A program made the translations under genes and the position numbers. A stretch of 64,000 nucleotides of DNA, taken from Saturnia japonica (Eukaryota > Arthropoda > Insecta > Lepidoptera > Saturniidae). The notes beneath the pieces are model-generated. The model was not told the origin of the DNA and searched no databases. It saw only the letters and a program-made list of their open reading frames with translations. The stretch is from NCBI GenBank assembly GCA_033032175.1, contig CM065304.1, positions 3,472,001 through 3,536,000 on the forward strand. The letters run 5' to 3'. The first letter of the stretch is position 1. Each line of letters opens with the position of its first letter. Positions 10,362 through 22,040 of the stretch are shown here, piece after piece.

Positions 10362-12603
10362 GGCGCGATATGAAAAACATGATAAGGGTGATATTTTTAC
10401 GAAGCGCACGCACATACAAAGTGTCTACACAATAAAGTTGCTTGCTAAAACTTTTGTTTAATGTGGTTAACATAGTTACCCTGGATGTTATACGTCACAT
10501 AACATCGAGTGTCTCTATTCAAAGAACTTTAAATATTATAGTGCGTGCATAATACACGCATAACTTTATTATTTAATTTTTTTCGCAAATATATCGGATA
10601 ATGTATTGAACAAAAACATTGGAAATCTTACTTATTTCGATATTCCTACAAACGGGTGCGAATGTCGCAACTGATATCGAGAAATATGAGCAATATGTGT
10701 GTTAAATTGTAATTTTGTCCATGGGTTAACTATAAGAGTTTATACTCTTTAACTTAATCGTATTTCACAATAGTGCGCGATTAGATTTCTATAGTTGAAC
10801 GATAGTCGATAGTTTTAGGCGTTGTAGCATTGCAACGTGTCGCGCGCTTTGCAATGTTATCTAATTAACCGTTAATAAGACATCACTATGCATTTACAAA
10901 TGCCATAGATTGTCTACGTCATACGTCATAGTTACGCGATATGTTTTAGACAATAAGGATGATATAAATGTTATACCATGGTCTATGTGTTTCATTAGAC
11001 AAAAATATAAGTTAAAGATTTTCTCGTAAATCATTGGCAAAAGGTATTATTTTGCTTGATAAATCGTAAATAAATCGTTATCCGCGACCAGGCTCCTTAA
11101 GTGTTCATAAGTCGTGACAATAAATATATTAAAAAAGTAAGCACATTTCATTATTTAATTAAAAAAACAATAATTAAGTTATATTTTAATTTTTAAACCG
11201 TTATATTCATATCATTTTAACCATACAATAAGGAACCTGTTAATAATTATGTGAAAGTTTTATTTTTAACGGTTTTATAATATTTATGGTAACAATCTTA
11301 ATATAATAAATCGAAACGATCGCTGCCTGATGGACGATTATTATTACTTCTACGAAATATATTTCATTAGTGAAATATGCAATACTATAATATAGCACAA
11401 TAACCTACGCACAATAACTAATAAAAATAAATCGCTTATATTATTATTTATATAAAACCAAAACCGATACATTTAGAAACAAAATGTATTACCGCTACAT
11501 AATATTATATAAATCGATAGAAGAAAATCATGATAATGTGCATAGAGTCTATAACTTACTAATAAACACATAAGGTGTCCAAATCTAATAAATTTAAATA
11601 AACCTACGAATAGCGAAGCCATAAATAATATTTATACAAACTGGTAAATAATACGTATGTACTGTAATAGGAATTGAAAATAAAAATTACTAAATTATTT
11701 GCACAGCACTGCCAAATATGTTAAATGAAAAAATACATAGGTTAAAGAGACCAGTTACCTTATTTTAAATAAATATAGGGACTAGAAAAGAGTCAAGATT
11801 CACGAAAGGGAAAATACACGTCGCATTTTATTTAGTATATATAAGTAAATAGAAATATTTATTTTAAAATAGTTACCCAATTCCATGAAATACCAGCACC
11901 TTTTCTTATTATTATTATGTTAAAGTAAAATAAATTAATTACATAAATGCATTTCAATTCGTACGTATTTACAGGGAAAAAATATGTTGACATTTTATGT
12001 AAAATCTCAAAAAAGTGAGATTAGCTCTTTATTATCATAAGCGTTCAATTCTAACATGTTAATAGATATATTTAAGCTGGTCTCATTAATCTAATATATG
12101 TTAGTTAATAAAAATTTAGCGGTTAAGAGAAATTATTAACATACATTATTATTATGTATGTTTGTTTTTAACCACAATAAAACTTCCGATGAGACATATT
12201 AAGAGTATTAATAAATATCGCGTAGTGTAAATGGAATAATATTTTTAAGTGATTCGTACTATTGAATGTCGATCGTATTACGTCTTAGATGACTTGTGTT
12301 AACAATATTAATTGAAAATTTTTCAGCATTTATTCTTCTTTCATAAAATGTAGTCATTCCATTGGTGAATAAACAAATTCTAATGATGAAAGACCGATCT
12401 TCAGTAGTTCCTCTCGATGACTTCCACTCGTTTTTCAATAATTTCTTTAACTAAGGTGTCATACACACTAGAGATCCCTTGGTAACCCCAGACGTATTCT
12501 TAAACTTAAAATCCATTTCGATGAATTATAGTGTACTGTCTTTTATCTTTGTTACGTCCAAACTAACATTAAATATTTATATAGTATATCTCAATCTTAC
12601 AAA
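10362..12603. other. AT-rich intergenic DNA
   Basis: A long stretch without a supported gene, RNA gene or repeat copy visible within this window. Only short AT-rich chance frames occur. Confidence 0.45.
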
Positions 12604-12611
12604 CTTAAAAC

Positions 12612-12904
12612 TAGGGATGTAACAATGCATAATCTTACTGTTACGATATCAATACCGATTATTGTAGTGAATAAATGGCAATACCGATATCGATGTCGAA
12701 GTTTAGTTATAAATAAAATAAATAATGAAAGATGTAACTTCTTACACAAAATTAAAAATAAATAGGCGCGAAATAATACGGCAATAGTAATAACGACAAA
12801 AAGGCAACATGGTAGCTTCGCGTACTTTTTAAATTGTTAGATATCGGTTGATATATAATAGACGAATCCGATATATCATGGGTATCGTTATCGTTACATC
12901 CCTA
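12612..12904. mobile_element. hAT-type MITE, 293 bp
   Basis: Inverted ends tagggatgtaac (12612) and gttacatcccta (ending 12904). Flanking 8-bp duplication cttaaaac (12604-12611) and cttacaac (12905-12912), 7 of 8 identical. The interior is rich in tatcgat-like motifs and noncoding. A related element of similar length and ends is at 30224-30519. Confidence 0.88.
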
Positions 12905-13254
12905 CTTACAACTTCAATCAAATTCTCGCACGTGCAGCGTCTTTAAATAAGATAAAGAAATTATCTGACAAAATATTAGTTCACAAAGACGTTATATTTT
13001 AAGAAATAAATATTTTAGTCACTTAATAATAAAAGTACTAAATGCTATGAGACCGATATAATATTTGCAACTCATCGTTCGCAGGAAATATAGATTTTTA
13101 TTCCCTCTTCGAAGCACACACATTGAATGAGATACATAAACACAAACTACATACATTGCGTTAGCAAGTGTACATATCTTTCTCTACTACACACGACGCT
13201 CTAGATGTTTCTTGTACGGAGTTCTTTTGTCATATCTTTTCAATATTTTTTTGT

Positions 13255-13342
13255 TTTTGAACTGACTACACTGTTAGCCTTAGGGATCCTATCCAAAAAC
13301 AGAGCCGCTGCGGCTTTTACAGCTTCAGCGGACTTGAACTTC
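13255..13342 (-). mobile_element. Jockey-like LINE, 3' terminal fragment
   Basis: Matches the last ~80 bases of the jockey-like family (inverse of ggctaacagtgtagtcagtt), preceded by a T-rich tract corresponding to the poly(A) tail. It shares a variant insertion (ggatcctatccaaaaacaga-like) with the copy at 25600-25690. Confidence 0.75.
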
Positions 13343-13654
13343 AATATATAGAACGCAGACCCTTTTTTATACAGCCTGAAAGTGGATGCTATTGGCAACA
13401 CAGTCTTCACCAATGTAGCTAATATCGTATTTTATTTATTTTGGTTATAACGTGTTTATTGTTCCAATATGTATTATTATTATCAATCATAATTACTCTG
13501 AAGTTGTGTAATCGGAAACCTCGTCAATCGACGTAGGTAGAAACTCTACAATGACTATGATGATAAAACTAAAGTATAGCTGGTTAACTACTAGTTCCAA
13601 ATGTAAAATTTTGTAGTTTGGTGTACCCTAGCATATTGTCAAAATGATTTTGAT

Positions 13655-13985
13655 TTTTAATTTTATTTAAACTCGAGAGTATGGAAGTAAAAGCAAGTGA
13701 AATTTACGATTTATTTCAGAGCGAGTTTTAATTAAATTGATTGATTGTTCGTGGCCGTCGGTGCTACTACTTATGGCTTCCAGCTTCTAAGTCAGTTCCG
13801 ATATCTTTTGTGTGGACATCTATTGCACTGGCTCTGTTCCAGTAGAGGTAGACGTCGCGCTAGCTACTTACCCGTGTACTGGAATGGTTACTGGCACGAT
13901 ATCGTTTCCATTCGACATTCGTATTGCACTCGTGCTTTCCATCCTCTCGAACGTTTTTAATTTTATTTAAACTCGATGGTATGGA
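13655..13985. repeat. Near-identical direct repeats around a GC-richer 270-bp block
   Basis: The segment aattttatttaaactcga occurs at about 13657 and again at about 13960, each followed by a gtatgga motif. The sequence between is noticeably richer in G and C and contains a 71-codon open frame (13745-13960) without recognisable features. It could be an insertion that duplicated its target, or a fragment of a repeat. Confidence 0.4.
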
Positions 13986-15369
13986 GTTTGATTTAAATTA
14001 AAACCAATTGTATTTCTACAATATTATTACTAGTAGTTTCATGTTACCCTATATGTTATGTGAACCTATATATTATACTAGCGGTGTGCCGACGGCATCG
14101 CTCGGGTCATACTTGAGTTATAACACTTATAACCGACTAGTCCTAACTGAATTGCTATATACCAATTTTTATAGATATATCTTCAAAAAAGATGGTTTTT
14201 CATACAAAGTTTCATTCCAATTTTCACCACCTTAGGGGTTGAATTTCCAATAATTTTTCCTTAGTGCTCACCTACAGTGTAAAAGGAACCTGCATGCAAA
14301 TTGTCACGATCTTAGCCCCAGTAGTTTGGGCTACACGTTGATATTTCATTCAGTTAGTTATCTTATACACATTCTCTAATACAATAATCTATCTAATATA
14401 ATCAATTGTCTGTTTTATTCGTTTAGCTGCACTATTGACTAACTTTTTAACATTGTTAAAAAATTTGCTGTATATAATATATATGTATCAATACGTAATT
14501 ATATGATGAAATTGCAAACGAAACGTCTAGTTTCTAGAGTACAATTTCATAGCTTAATGTTTTTATGTAATATTCTATTGCTGAAATTATATTATATCGT
14601 TTTTGTATATAAACAAATATATGTATGTTTATGTTAGTAAATGAAAAGAACTTTAAGTGCTTCTCATGTTATAATGGGATTACAATAAATTTCAATGAAA
14701 TATAGGAGTACACGCGATAAATCTGTGAAAAAAATCAAAGTACAAATATGTGTTTTTTATTGTGAAGTCATGAGATCCGAGATATGAGCCCATTACAATC
14801 AATTTAGTTCTATATTCGTTGCATCGTCAATTAAGGAATCAATTTGATAAATATTGTTATGCCGATTTGCGAATAAATAAATACAACATATATACATAAT
14901 TAAATGTTTAGTCATTGCTGTAAGAAAGTTTTCAGTAATATCTGTGTATAAAGTTAAAATACAACTTAGATTAATAATACTACAAGTTTTAATACTGTTT
15001 TTATTATCATTAACATAATTATATATTATGATACACAAAATAAAATATGGTCCCGTATATTGTTGACCTGGATTTTTTGTCAATAATTCAAAGTATCTAA
15101 TTAGATAGATTAGTTTACAAACTAATTAGTTGTCTTAATATTTATGTTATCAAACCATTTGTGTCCTGTACGGCAAAGTACATAATTACTATTTTAAAAT
15201 CAACGAAGTAGTTAAGAAGTACAATTGAAAAAAAGTTACAAAGATAAACAGAAACTAAGTAGGTATCGGGGAACTGCTCGCTTATTTTTATCATCTCCAG
15301 CTGAAACTGACCACTAACCTCAACGCTTAAATAACAAAATTGGAGTCGTATCATTAATAATAATAGTAA
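13986..15369. other. AT-rich spacer with dispersed repeat D fragment
   Basis: The part at 14180-14390 (blocks ccttaggggttgaatttcca and gtagtttgggctacacgttg) is a repeat D-type lepidopteran dispersed repeat. The remainder shows nothing I can assign; the longer minus-strand frames here are AT-driven and repeat-free. Confidence 0.4.
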
Positions 15370-15610
15370 TGCCAGTTTGTAAGAGTGTCACTGCTGGGCA
15401 AAAGCCTCTTATTAAGGAAGGCACAGGTCACCACCATTATCAGGCCAACTTATAACATATTCAAAATTTCAAGCGTCGAGATACCTACCCACAGTTTTAC
15501 ATTTTTCCTACATAGTGGTATTACAAAAACATTTCTGAAGCATTCGTCAATTCAAGGTTTCCTCGAAATTGTTTTCTTCACCATCAGCATATTGTGTTTG
15601 TAACCAATTA
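15370..15610 (+). repeat. Dispersed retroposon fragment
   Basis: Contains the motif tgtcactgctgggcaaaagc and further down ttttcttcaccatcagca, blocks I know as frequent in lepidopteran interspersed repeats. Noncoding. Assignment rests on recall of the motif, not on a second copy in this window. Confidence 0.4.
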
Positions 15611-16326
15611 AAATGAATAAAAATTTACGCGATAAAAAATTTTTTTTTTGTTAGGTATGTATATACATGCCGGAGATTTTGACACTGTGGATATAGAATT
15701 AATATTTATTTAAATTAAACCACTCGTACATCAAGACTTTTCCAATCATTACATACTTTTAATAAATATATTTTAATTTAGTTAACGAAAACCCATCTCT
15801 ACTAATCTTGCAATGCATATTTACCTGTATTTTGATGTGTTTTATATCGCAATGTATATGTAGTTTATGGATTATTTTCACACATTTAAAAACATAAGTA
15901 AAAAACAGTCACTTCATGCGGTACAGTACTATGTAAAAATTACCTAACTATTTTTATACAACAAAGTTGGCATACAAGGCATACCTTAGCCTATGGACTC
16001 TTGTAATACTATGATTATCACTAACGCGTTGCAGACCTGGAACTCCCCTACCCCAAGGAGCTTTGATAACCCTACTCACCCCTGGAACCCAACACTTGGT
16101 TATGCAGCTGCAATTTTCTGTAGGATGGAGGTATTCCATGAGTTGTGCTGCCGCAAGTAGAGAAATATCTTACTGATCTGTATAAATTTCTCAGTGCTCT
16201 ACCCCTCTTTGGCTTTGGCTTCTCCAAGGAGCTCCTAAATCTTACTACAATAAAAAAACAAAACACACTTTATCACATTTTTTAAATCTAAGAAAGTTAA
16301 TATTAAATAAAAAGGTTTTATTAACA
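15611..16326. other. Spacer, no gene seen
   Basis: Short overlapping minus-strand frames at 15954-16266 lack motifs and splice partners. I see no supportable feature. Confidence 0.35.
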
Positions 16327-16848
16327 GCTAGCTGCGCACGTGGCTTCGGTCACGTGGACTACAGAATGGCCGCGCGAATCTTGCTTCCCCGCTCCCGGCT
16401 ATTTTAAAGGCAAAAATGCTTATTGTGAGTGTTTCTTAGAAGATAGACGTATACTCTCGCTGAAATTTTTGTAGGTATTTTTAATGTCTAACATTATTTT
16501 CTACATTAATTTGCTATATCGGTTATGGTTTACTCAGCATAAGCCATTTAAGCGCCCGGATGGATTCACTATGATCGTTTTTTTTTTCTATTTGTGCGTA
16601 AACATAATTCCTATTCTAAAATAAAAGTAGCCAAGTTATTTCCTATAAAATTACCTACCTGACAGTGAAAGTCCCGTCAAAATCGATCCAATCGTTTCGG
16701 AGATTACCCGGAACAAACAGAGAGACAAAGAAAATTTAAAAATGGACTTTCTGTTATAGGTATCATATATTCTTTCATGAGCATTTAGTGAAAAACTGTT
16801 ATTTTGACATTACAAACATACAGTTCAATTTTATTAATTGTATAGATA
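16327..16848 (+). mobile_element. Repeat family A (Helitron-like or SINE-like), full copy
   Basis: About 520 bp with no inverted ends. It starts near agctagctgcgcacgtggct and ends with a short hairpin (caattttattaattg) followed by tatag. Other copies lie at 38905-39438 (+), 26001-26547 (-), 61762-62281 (-) and, 3' end only, 44472-44556 (+). A 3' hairpin just before the terminus without inverted repeats is Helitron-like, but the class is not proven. Confidence 0.7.
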
Positions 16849-17124
16849 AACGAATATTTTGATTTTACAAGCGGCTTCTCAACGCGCATAGATTTTATCA
16901 CATAAAGGCATTAATTTTTTTTCCAAAAGTCGTTTGTATAATAATAAAAACATTATTGAAACCTGTAAGCCTGTAATTATGATACAACGAATTTTAAGTT
17001 GTATGGATAAATATAGAAATACCTACGAAGTACAAGTTCATACAAAATCAATGAAATTCCTACATAATATTTGGAATAAACTTCTTATGCGATTCGAATA
17101 CTATATTTCTTGATTACATCATTT

Positions 17125-18266
17125 AGGGACCTTCCATAAATTACTTCACACGAATTTCATGATTTTTGAACCCTCCCCCGTTCTTGTCATAGCTGGTCAC
17201 ATCCCCCCCCCCCTCTCCATATTTAGTACATATTCAGTGATGTTACATATTTTGCGATTTTACATTTAAAAATTTATGAAATTAAAACAGTAGTTTTTGG
17301 AAATTATTTTTTTTCCATTTAAATTCTTTTTCAATAAAATCAACATCCAATCCAACATAGGCATGAAAGTTAACAAAAAAAATAAGTCCGTGGGTTCGAA
17401 GTACCCATTTTTTTACATCATTTATAAATGGAATAGTAGTCGCATTATTCTCATTTTGAAAGTTAATATCAGAAACATTCATTGTGTCAAAACATTCTTC
17501 ATCTAACCATAGAGCTTCGTTGTCATCATTCATTCAAAGAATTTATCTGACTCGTGTAGCAGCATTTCTTTGAGGCTAAATCTTCGCGATGGGCTATACT
17601 TTTTCTTGCGTTTTATGTGATTTCTTGTATAGATTAATGGCTTTGTATGATGCAATATATAGACCAAAGATGCCACACGATCGCTTAAATAAGTATGCCT
17701 CGACACTGGGGCAACAGCTATCATACGGAACTTGCTTCAAATATGATGAAACTCGGAGATCCAAAGAGTGACAATACTACAGCGAGTGCAAATTTTCCAA
17801 CAAAACAAATAAAACATTATAGTCATGCAAACAGAGTTGCAACTCTTTTTATGTTATTCTTTCGTAGGTATGTAGATTAAATTTAGTGCTGTAATACTTA
17901 ACTGTTAGCCTTATAAATGCTTTTACATTATTAGATACAAAGTTTTGTAATCGCACGATGCAAAGTGGATCCTCCGCCTTCGCAAATAAGTCGCGATCTA
18001 ATCGTCCGCTACACCTACGATTCGAGCTAACTATTTATACACATAGGCACGTCCCTCCTTGGAACCGTGCGTATGTGTATTCAGTAATCGGAATGTACAC
18101 TAACTAGCGCTAACTAACTAGCGTAAAGAAAAAAGTCCCTCACAGAACCTATGTACCTGTGTCACAAAACTTGGGATCCATCCCCACCCTTATCACACAA
18201 TGTCACATTCCGGCGACCCCCTTCCAACCCTTAACGTGTGACGTAATCTATGGATGGCCTCTTATA
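17125..18266. mobile_element. DNA element with ~27-bp inverted ends
   Basis: Left end gggaccttccataaattact (near 17127) and right end (reverse complement gaggccatccatagattacg, ending near 18266) are diverged inverted copies. C-rich stretches lie just inside both ends (C11 at 17203-17213; ccccacccttatc near 18180). Two minus-strand frames (17282-17533 and 17530-17724) might be remains of its protein but show no motif I recognise. A jockey-like fragment is nested at 17961-18172. No clear target duplication was found. Confidence 0.6.
17961..18172 (-). mobile_element. Jockey-like LINE 3' UTR fragment
   Basis: Matches 31340-31560 of the large minus-strand LINE (for example the block actaactagcgctaactaac) with internal deletions. 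Both ends are truncated and it sits inside the inverted-repeat element at 17125-18266. Confidence 0.8.
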
Positions 18267-18973
18267 TTTAACACATACACGAGATTAAAAACTCGTCAAA
18301 GTCAATAAATTAATAAATATATAGATAATAATCCGAAGCCTTATAAAGCAAATCTAATAAACTACTGTATATATATTTATAGATATATAAATATTAGAAT
18401 TATTATATCAATCTAAGCTTTAGATGTTTATTAAGTTCAGTGCATCGCTAGCCAATTCTAGTTTTAAACAATACAATTCTAAATAGTATTTATATTTACA
18501 TTGTGTGAATTGATAATGTTAGTACATATAATGACTAAAATAGAGTAACAACACGTTTGATTGTTTAGTGGAGCGTATCGTATGATAATTTAGTATTCCG
18601 TGTGCAAAGTGCAAAGCATCGTTGGATGTTCAAGACAATAACTCACAAATATAAACACCAATTCAACAAGTTGTGATAATATTGTATTCGTTTACATTAA
18701 CTTCATAAGTCGTATTTAATTTGTGTTGTCAACTAACTGTAACGGTTTTACCGGGGCACCATAATTTTTGAGATTATGTACCATGGTGCTTGTACATTCA
18801 TTATGTATTTTCAACTGTTTGATAAAATTAGTGAAACTATTATAAATAATAAACGAAACGTTTGTTTACACGGCGACCCTGGAATTATCGTATTATTAAA
18901 CTGGCAGCACTGATTAAATCGGCTAGATTGTGATGGGCTCAATGCGTTTATCTCACATTTCGTGTTATGATAC
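18267..18973. other. AT-rich spacer before the tandem duplication
   Basis: No gene, RNA or repeat was recognised. It ends where the first copy of the duplicated unit begins. Confidence 0.4.
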
Positions 18974-19859
18974 CAGTCACGTGGCGACTTAAAAAGCACG
19001 GACGGGCAGATCCTTAGGGCATCTCTAGTCCCTCGTAGATAACCCTGTATTCTTCGAAAGCACGTTCCTGAATTAAGCCACTGAATATTAATCTGAAGTG
19101 ATTGTTTCAATAAACGGGGTATACTCCGTTCTTGTACAAAAAGAACTTGTAAAATTTTATTGGAACTACTTGTTATAAAAATATAAAAAAAATAATATTA
19201 AAACTGGTTGTTTTTATTTCATTATTTTTTTTAGTTCAACCCCTTTCTTGTTACAACAGACTACATAATAAATAACAGAGGTTTTTTTTAAAATAATTCA
19301 GACATTAGGTGCCACGACTGCCGAGTTCTAAAAACTTGAGTGACACTGAGTGATGCAATTATTAATTATATACATTTGTTTATATATGTACGATGTTTGC
19401 CTTAATAAATAAAATTTCGAAAGATAGATTTTATTCCATTGAAGTTATGTCGAGTTTATCTCTCTTAAGACATACAGAGAATAGCTTGATTAATGAAAAA
19501 GGTTTTATATGTAGCTTCAAACATCAATTCATAATAAATTATTATCATTACAAAACTTAAAATTATAAGCACCAAATTACTATCTATAACATTTTGGGGT
19601 AGTAGTTCGTATTTGGTTATATAGTTTGTATATAATCTCGATACTTAGTAACACCTCCACGGATCCGAAGGGGTTTTTAAAACATATTGTTTATAGGTGC
19701 TTGCCGACAGATTTTCAACTTGAGAATGGTAGCTAGCAAAGAAGGCATAAGCAAATACACTACCACTATGCTATGGATGTACCACTCGAAACTTTTTCTG
19801 AAATTATCAGACATGTGGAATTCAATTAAAATTAAATATAAACAAAACATTCTTTAATC

Positions 19860-20230
19860 GATTTAAGACCTAAGAAGGCACTTTTATATACGTTATAATA
19901 CTATCACCGGTTGAGAAAACATCCCAATCTTCGAGATTAATTGGTAAGAAACTTGATCGGGTTTATCTTCTTTTACTGTGTAAATACTTTTTACAGTCGA
20001 TGTTTATTTTACTTTAATAGATGTACAGAGCGAGAATTATTTTTAGACATCACTATGATTCACCTAATGATCCACCCTATAATAATATTCTCAAACCCTT
20101 ACACAGTAAAATCTGCTTGACATGATGTTTGAAATTATCGTTTGGAAAATCGGTAACTTACAGATGAACCTTATAATAAATACCATTGAAGAATATTTGG
20201 TGACAATCTTTTATATAACAATACGGAAAG
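19860..20230 (-). pseudogene. CR1-like LINE ORF2 C-terminal remnant
   Basis: Shares the block order of 61112-61560: agaaacttgatcgggtttat, then catcactatgattcacctaa, then a tgcttgacatgatgt block. On the minus strand the 61-kb copy still reads as the C-terminus of a CR1/L2-type reverse transcriptase; this copy is too damaged to translate. A duplicate sits at about 22770-23105 in copy 2. Confidence 0.6.
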
Positions 20231-21360
20231 TAAGGAGTGAAATGTCAAATCTTAAGTAAGACTGAGCACTTAACTTAGGTACTGAAATCAAAATTAAATC
20301 GAAAAGGATAAATCTATTTAAATAAAATGATGGAGCTTTGCCGTTGTGCGCGCTTCACGCAAAAACTACGGGATAGATTTGGATCTGTTGTTTTTTGTTT
20401 AACTCCTCCGATACTTGGTACTTATCTAAAAAAAAATATCACGAGAATATATTAAATATTTGTATTGAATAACGAGAATAAAACCGGGGCGGTTGCTAGT
20501 AATTGATAAAGGAAATATTTATGTTTAATTATTTAGTTTATTTTATTTTAGCATCTTGCATACACTATAGAACTAATAGTATTGGATTCTCCGTTTTTAG
20601 AATTCTGGAGGTTGTTCCCGGGGTATCATAATATTACAGAGGTTCTGTGGTGAGATCTGAAAGAGAAGAGAGTTCCTGGGAAGTAGCTGCGACTTACCGT
20701 TTCATATACAGACCTACACTAAATATTAACGACCAAACTGACTGAAGCGTACTGCAACACCACTTTTAATTAAAACAAGAGGCACTTCAGAAAGGGAGTG
20801 AATATGTTTTTAAGGGGTCGGCAACGCGCGTGTGATGCTTCTGCTGTTGCAAGGGTTCGTAGGTTGCAGTAACCGCCTATCATGATGCGGACCGCATGTT
20901 TTTTAGTCACCATCGTGGTATAAAAATTATCCCTTTTTATCAGCGAAATCAAAACCAAATTTGTTTTACAATACAAAAAAAAAAATATGATTGCTTAATT
21001 TGTGACTTTGGTTTTTGTTACGCGCCGTTGAAATACTTATTATACAAAATAACGATACAGACACAGTTCGGTCGTGTAAGTATTTGATTTCATAATAAAA
21101 AAAACTACTGCACTGTTTTTATTTTATTTTGAAACTCCATTGACAATGTCTTCAAAATGTTTTTAAAAATTGTTTAAAAAAACCTTTGTTGTCATAGAGT
21201 GCCGAACTACCTTCGCTGCATTGTAGAGGTATGACTTTCTCGGGAACTTGTCAGCGAGACATGTCGTACGATGGTTCCTGCGGCGCGGTGGTCTCCTATG
21301 AAACATCAGATACGACTGGGTATTGAGGAGTGTGGCCATCAGTAGCGTCAGTGTCTTTTG

Positions 21361-21600
21361 TTATACGGTATGTTTAGACACCCTCGCCTTCCAACTGACT
21401 CGAGAAATGGCTGATTCATTGTAATTATGCGATTGGCTCCGATCTTTCGCTTCAATTCGTGGAATAATCCGCGCTCGAATAGAGCTCCGTCGTCTCATAA
21501 TGCGAGCATTCCACGCTCGCGAAAGAGGCGGCTCTAAGAGAGAGGGGGTTGTCCATCTCGATAACATCGTTCAGTTGATTAACCAGGCGACGTAGGGTAC
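21361..21600 (+). other. Short open frame in the GC-richer part of the duplicated unit
   Basis: On the + strand a frame runs through about 21495-21596 and ends EGVVHLDNIVQLINQAT before a TAG stop; the identical stretch lies at about 24369-24470. It reads like a protein C-terminus rather than AT noise, but I do not recognise it. A very good acceptor-like tract (ctcccctcctttccacaacag near 21750-21770) follows. It could be the end of a retroelement polyprotein or an exon. Confidence 0.3.
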
Positions 21601-21819
21601 GTGATAACCTACGATCGCCGTCAATTAACCTGCGCGTGAATATCAGATAAGTCTAGCCTACAAATATATGCAGGTCTGGTACGCCTTTCTGGTGATTAGT
21701 CTGGCTCTGTTAGTGGTTAGTGGTTATAGTCTTTTCAATCTAATTCCCTCCCCTCCTTTCCACAACAGAACCAGACGCGACGCGCTTCAGAATCATAGTT
21801 TTACGATAATCTCCTTTTC

Positions 21820-22040
21820 GGTATATTTAAACCGGCCGGTATAACAGCGGTGACTGCCGATGGATTTAGATCTCTCGGTGGTCAGTCACGTGGCGACTTA
21901 AAAAGCACGGACGGGCAGATCCTTAGGGCATCTCTAGTCCCTCGTAGATAACCCTGTATTCTTCGAAAGCACGTTCCTGAATTAAGCCACTGAATATTAA
22001 TCTGAAGTGATTGTTTCAATAAACGGGGTATACTCCGTTC
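21820..22040 (+). promoter_or_regulatory. Promoter-like junction at the duplication boundary
   Basis: A TATA-like tatattta (about 21824) is followed by an arthropod initiator TCAGT at 21882-21886, formed exactly where copy 1 meets copy 2. A GGACG motif (a DPE-like pentamer, two bases off ideal spacing) lies about 26 bases further on, and an AATAAA signal near 22018. This order (TATA, initiator, poly(A) signal within about 140 bases) resembles the U3-R part of an LTR. Function is inferred only. Confidence 0.3.

Larger units (their letters stand above)
18974..21882. repeat. Tandem duplication, copy 1 (2909 bp)
   Basis: Begins at cagtcacgtggcgacttaaa and ends at ctcggtggt; copy 2 follows directly with no spacer. 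Apart from scattered substitutions and small indels the two copies are nearly identical. The unit contains a SINE-like piece (about 19685-19790), a CR1-like piece (19860-20230), a chance minus frame (20770-20976) and a GC-richer 3' third (21190-21882). It has no intact gene. A 34-bp stretch at about 20070-20104 is absent from copy 2. Confidence 0.95.

Noticed and set aside
13745..13960. 71-codon frame as an exon
   Set aside because: No splice signals or recognisable protein pattern; flanked by direct repeats instead.
20770..20976. 68-codon frame duplicated at 23645-23851 as a conserved gene
   Set aside because: Its repetition is explained by the tandem duplication, not by selection; no motif or splice site supports it.
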